64,000 bases of DNA from Juglans regia. Its lineage: Eukaryota; Streptophyta; Magnoliopsida; Fagales; Juglandaceae. Made by a program: the position numbers and the translations under genes. The stretch is taken from the NCBI RefSeq assembly GCF_001411555.2, contig NC_049903.1, positions 34,034,145-34,098,144 on the forward strand. Direction: 5' to 3'. The notes under the pieces are model-generated. The model made no database searches. It was not told where the DNA came from and was given only the letters and a program-made list of their open reading frames with translations. Of this stretch, positions 60,331 through 64,000 are shown one piece after another (the first letter of the stretch is position 1; every line of letters starts with the position of its first letter).

Positions 60331-62570
60331 ATGCGGACGGTTTATACATCGATAAAAGATATCACTCCAAGTACAAGGAATTGGAAAATCAAAATGATCG
60401 TGGCAGACAAGTCACCCAAACGAACAGGCCAACGCTCACCAGTGAAGTACCAAAGCCTAACGTTGATTGATCCAGAGGTATAATATTTATTTCTATCTAT
60501 TGTCTTTTATTTTTTTTTGGTGTACTGACAACTGATAAATGATTTTGTTATTTTTGTATCATATTTATTAAGTTTTGTATTTTTATTTTTTTTACTACTA
60601 ATTTGTAAAAAATCTTAAATATATTATTTTTTTAAAACCCAAAAATAATTTAAAATAAACAAAATTATTATACTCAATTATTTATTACAATATTTTTTTT
60701 TGTAAATTATTTATTTCAATTTCTTATACTATACAGGGAAATCGAGTACAAGCAACAATGTTTGATAAAGATATAGACTCGCGAGATGATACTTTACATA
60801 TTTTCCGGTCATATTACATCAGTAATGCATATGTAAGGCCACTGGATCCGAAGTATAGAATTGAAACACATGAATATCAATGGATCTTAAATTCCAAAAC
60901 GATAATTGAGGAAGTTCCAAAGGATGAAGAACAATTGGAGGCACCAAAGTACCAACTCATTCCGTTCAATGAATTAGACGCTTACAAAGACTCAATTGCA
61001 GAAATAGGTAATTCACTCTTGATTTTAGAATATTTAATTATCAATTTATTAAAAATTTAAATCTTATTTGTCAGATGTTTTAGCTGTTGCAATCAATATC
61101 AAGCCATGTAGAGAGATAACTTCAGTACATGGACCAACAACTATTCAGGAAATATATGTCATTGATCAAAGGTAAAAATATTTTTTTGGTAGTTCACTTT
61201 TTTAAAATTATGTTTCAATCTTTATTTCTTGTATATTCTGTTAATTCTTTTTTTATTCCAATTTTTGTAGCTTAAACCTCATATGTTTAACTATGTGGGG
61301 TCAATTTGTGCAAGATGAATGCAAAAAAATCTCAGAAATAATTGGGACAAAGCCAGTTATACTTGGAACAAGAATAAGAGTTGGTTCTTATAATGGTATT
61401 TTTAATAATTAACAATCTTATATTTTTCTTTTATATTGTATATGCTTGCATTAATCATGATCTCTATTTCTAATGAAGGATTGTCTCTTTCATCACGTCC
61501 GAAAAGTAAATTTATGATCAATCCTGTTCTTCCTGAGGCAACTTCATTGCAAGAGTGGTAATCGTCAGAAATAAGTCATTATTTGTTTCGTCCTACTTGA
61601 ATATTAAAATCTTCATATTTTTATTTCTTATGTTGCATTTGTTTTTATGAATTTTAAGGGCGGTAATTAATGATTCATTACTTGAGAGTATTATTGCAAG
61701 ATGCTTGACATACCCGTCTACATCGCTGTCTTCTGTTGGTATACGAGAAATAATCAAGAATTGTGATGTTGCTGAGTTGATCAAAAGTTTACAACCCATG
61801 GCGGTAAAATCCTATTCTTCGTAACAAATTCAAATATTTATACAATCAATTCATCTAAAAAATTATTTTTGATGTAATGTAGAAAGCAAAATTTTGGATA
61901 AAGGCGAAGATAATAGTGGTTGACTTGCGCCAGATATTTTTTTACATGTCATGTATTGGTTGTTATAAAGGAACTGGGTATGATTACAATGATAGCTTCC
62001 TTTGTTACCATTGCAAACACCAAAGTATTTCCCAACCACGGTATGTATCATTCAAATTTTTTGTTCTGTTTGATAATTTATGTGATAAATTTAATGTATA
62101 GCTTTTATTGATTCTAACTTAAAATGATATTTCCATTAATTTTATAGTTGTCGAGCATATGTTCAACTCGACGATGGTACAGGAAGACTATCTGCTGTTA
62201 TGTTTGGTGAAGTTGTAGAGGAAGCATTCGGTTGTTCGGCAGTTGAGTTGATGAAGCATACTGGTGATGTATGTTTTCTTATTTTCTATTACCTTTATTG
62301 TTGTGAGTAAAAACGTCCGTCTTATAATTTTTGACATATTTACTACATTAATTTCCAGCATATATATTCTTTAAATTTTTATTAATCATGCAAGGTTATT
62401 AAAAATTTCTTTTGCAGGAACATTTGCCTTATATAGAAAATCTTGTAGCACAAGTTTCACAGAAAGAGTGGATGATTGAACTTTTAGTAGATCCCAATCG
62501 ACTCAACCAACAACAGCACAAGAATTTCAATGTCATTTCTATTGATGCAGTACAAGAAGACACAAAATGA
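60331..62570 (+). CDS. RPA70-like single-strand DNA-binding protein of the Helitron, 9 exons
   Basis: Proposed exons 60331-60477, 60737-61007, 61075-61171, 61271-61395, 61479-61557, 61659-61803, 61883-62040, 62148-62268 and 62418-62570. All introns are GT-AG, total 1296 nt, giving 431 aa, no stops. The start MRTVYTSIKDITPSTRNWKI and the G.RVQATMFDKD segment match the first OB fold of plant RPA1 (DUF223-type). A second OB fold follows (INIKPCREITSVHG..T.QEIYVID). The C-terminal OB fold has a zinc ribbon C-x2-C-x13-C-x2-C (CIGC...CYHC) then CRAYVQLDDGTG. Replication protein A coats single-stranded DNA; plant Helitrons commonly carry such genes, where it is thought to protect the displaced strand. 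Same strand as RepHel, 194 bp downstream. Exon limits are inferred from phase and continuity. Confidence 0.85.
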
Positions 62571-62631
62571 TGGATCATAGTAAAAACATCAAAGGACTCA
62601 TATTTTGAACTGATGTTTTTGTCGAGTTTGT

Positions 62632-62795
62632 TGCTAAAACTATCGATGTTATAAATATGTGTTGGACTATGTTATATTTTAAACTAATGTTTTTGTTCGG
62701 TTTGTATTAAACTTATCGCAAGTAACTTTGCTAAAACTATCAATGTTATAAATATTTGTTGGAGTATGTTATATTTTAAACTAATGTTTTTATCT
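62632..62795. repeat. Direct repeat, 97-bp spacing, in the Helitron 3' region
   Basis: A 62-bp block starting GCTAAAACTATC.ATGTTATA occurs at 62632 and 62729 with few differences. It lies between the RPA-like stop codon and the Helitron end. Confidence 0.8.
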
Positions 62796-62954
62796 TCTAA
62801 TCTATGCAAGCATGTAATTATTATACTCTGCTTAACTATCATTACCCTTAAATATTTATTAGATTTCACATTTTTTCCTATATGTCTTAATTTATTGATT
62901 GAAATAAACTTTTTTTATAGAATATATATTATTTTTTTAAAATAATTATTTCAC

Positions 62955-62994
62955 CCAACTAGGCAAACGTGCTTTGCACGTTATTTTGACCTAG
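62955..62994 (+). other. Helitron 3' terminus (hairpin plus CTAG)
   Basis: AACTAGGCAAACGTGC, loop TTT, GCACGTT: a 7-bp perfect stem (62966-62972 with 62976-62982), then 8 nt, then CTAG at 62991-62994 followed by T. This is the canonical termination signal of rolling-circle Helitrons and is almost identical to that of H2 at 35465-35505. Confidence 0.9.
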
Positions 62995-64000
62995 TATATA
63001 TATATATAAGAAGAGATATGGTATAGACGTGGCAATATCATCTCATCATCCCCTAAAGTCCAAGGTCAATCTCATATACATCACGAGTTATGTATTGATC
63101 AACAAATATAAAGCAAAAAAGTCAACTCCTCTTCTTTGTCAAAGTTCAAGAACAGACGAAAAAATAAATAAAGGAAAATAAAAAAGATAAAAGTTTGAGC
63201 TAGGCATGAAGTAAAAAATGTGTTGGAAAACGAGTAAAATCCATCGATCTCACTGTGCTAGTTGCTGCATGCTGCTGCCACCGAAAGTTGTATTTCCATA
63301 TTGCATTCATATTATATATTTCATGACTCATATGGCAATTACACGGCCCTTCTTTTTGTTTCGAACGCGTATTGCTTTTTCCTTGTCTCTCATTTTTTTC
63401 ATAAGAGTTGTACAAGGAAAGCAAGCTGGTTGAATCATCCAGCGAAGAGTGGACAAGAAAATGATGATTATCTGAATAATATCTTACAAGCAAACAACTG
63501 CGCGCTGTTATCCTTGACATTAATAGCCTTTTCCTATATAATCCGCCAACTGAATGAGATTGCGTCGCTTTCAAAACTCCTTATACCCAAATTCATTTAT
63601 GATATCACGAGCTTAAGCTATAAAAATTAGCTTAATATTATATTTCAGGTTGTAAAATTAATTTTATTATAAATTAGATCTAATATATTATAAGAAATCG
63701 TATTAGACATTTGTGACCAGTTTAATTTTATAAAATTTTTTTGTAGTTGTATCAGTGCTGAAATACTTTATTATCATAGAAGCTCTACTATATATTGACA
63801 TCAATCATTAAATAACTTTGATTTTAAAATTTAATGGTCAATGAAAAATATTAAATTATCAATATAATGATATGAATTTTCATAGTTGTTTCTTTGAAAA
63901 CATCGTGCCAATGACTTGATTACCATATTTCGTGGTAATTCAATATATCGCAGCACTACCCCGTAAATCCTAAACATTGTCCTCACTCACGTCATGATTT
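62995..64000. other. Right flank, nothing recognised
   Basis: Starts with a short TA tract. Overlapping frames at 63200-63630 on both strands resemble no family and have no supporting signals. The rest is AT-rich intergenic sequence. Confidence 0.45.

Larger units (their letters stand above)
47404..62994 (+). mobile_element. Autonomous Helitron H3 (5' end uncertain)
   Basis: The right end is firm: 7-bp hairpin and CTAG|T at 62994. Two left ends are possible. A|TCTATCTCTATTATATAAGAGCC at 47404 closely resembles the 5' end of Helitron H2 and gives a 15.6-kb element. A|TCTAAATATATAAAAAACTC at 54175 gives an 8.8-kb element whose start is about 300 bp before RepHel. Contains the RepHel and RPA-like genes on the plus strand. 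The longer version would include captured gene-like DNA and tandem repeats between 48.3 and 53.4 kb. Confidence 0.6.

Noticed and set aside
63200..63630. Opposite-strand frames of 122-124 aa at the right edge
   Set aside because: Mutually overlapping, no domain, codon use like random AT-rich DNA.

Overview
The window is plant nuclear DNA, AT-rich and packed with transposons, with one clear host gene. That gene is an intronless CBL-interacting protein kinase (CIPK11-like, 11990-13312, minus strand). Plant-type LTR retrotransposons primed by initiator-Met tRNA (TGGTATCAGAGC sites), a LINE remnant with a plant-type zf-RVT domain, Helitrons and TA/GA microsatellites all fit a woody eudicot. The many short elements rich in CTCAACTCAACTC/GATGAGATGAG suggest Juglandaceae or a relative, but this is a weak guess.

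Layout. 1-770 is the gag remnant of one Ty3/gypsy element. 1364-2660 is a small DNA element carrying a nested hAT-like insertion. 2780-10351 is a decayed minus-strand Ty3/gypsy element whose two LTR copies face in opposite directions; its 5' LTR is split by a 2.6-kb LTR-like insertion carrying a 61-bp minisatellite. 10352-16905 holds the kinase gene among at least seven copies or likely copies of a Tourist-like MITE. 16906-22095 is Ty1/copia element 1, with 279-bp LTRs, a TGCAG target duplication, three stops, a frameshift and a hAT-like insertion in RNase H. 24391-25698 is a short non-autonomous Helitron. About 26949-32640 is a very decayed minus-strand Ty1/copia element with an ~82-bp tandem array. 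32675-33259 is a hAT-like element. 35465-38340 is a minus-strand non-autonomous Helitron. 39058-43884 is Ty1/copia element 2, with nine nonsense codons and one frameshift. 43885-45870 holds a truncated hAT-like tail and a truncated LINE.

The most interesting part is a large Helitron ending at 62994, starting at 47404 or 54175. It carries two genes that read through completely once GT-AG introns are removed: a 4-exon RepHel transposase (HUH Rep plus Pif1-type helicase, about 1590 aa) and a 9-exon RPA70-like single-strand-binding protein (431 aa). Together they would nick, unwind and coat DNA for rolling-circle transposition. A 577-bp MITE sits inside RepHel intron 3 without touching the splice sites. 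The 3' end (hairpin plus CTAG) nearly matches that of the 35465-38340 element and resembles that of the 24391-25698 element, so these could be mobilised by the same machinery. The segment 47.4-54.2 kb upstream of RepHel contains tandem repeats and what looks like a captured promoter and first exon of a host gene.
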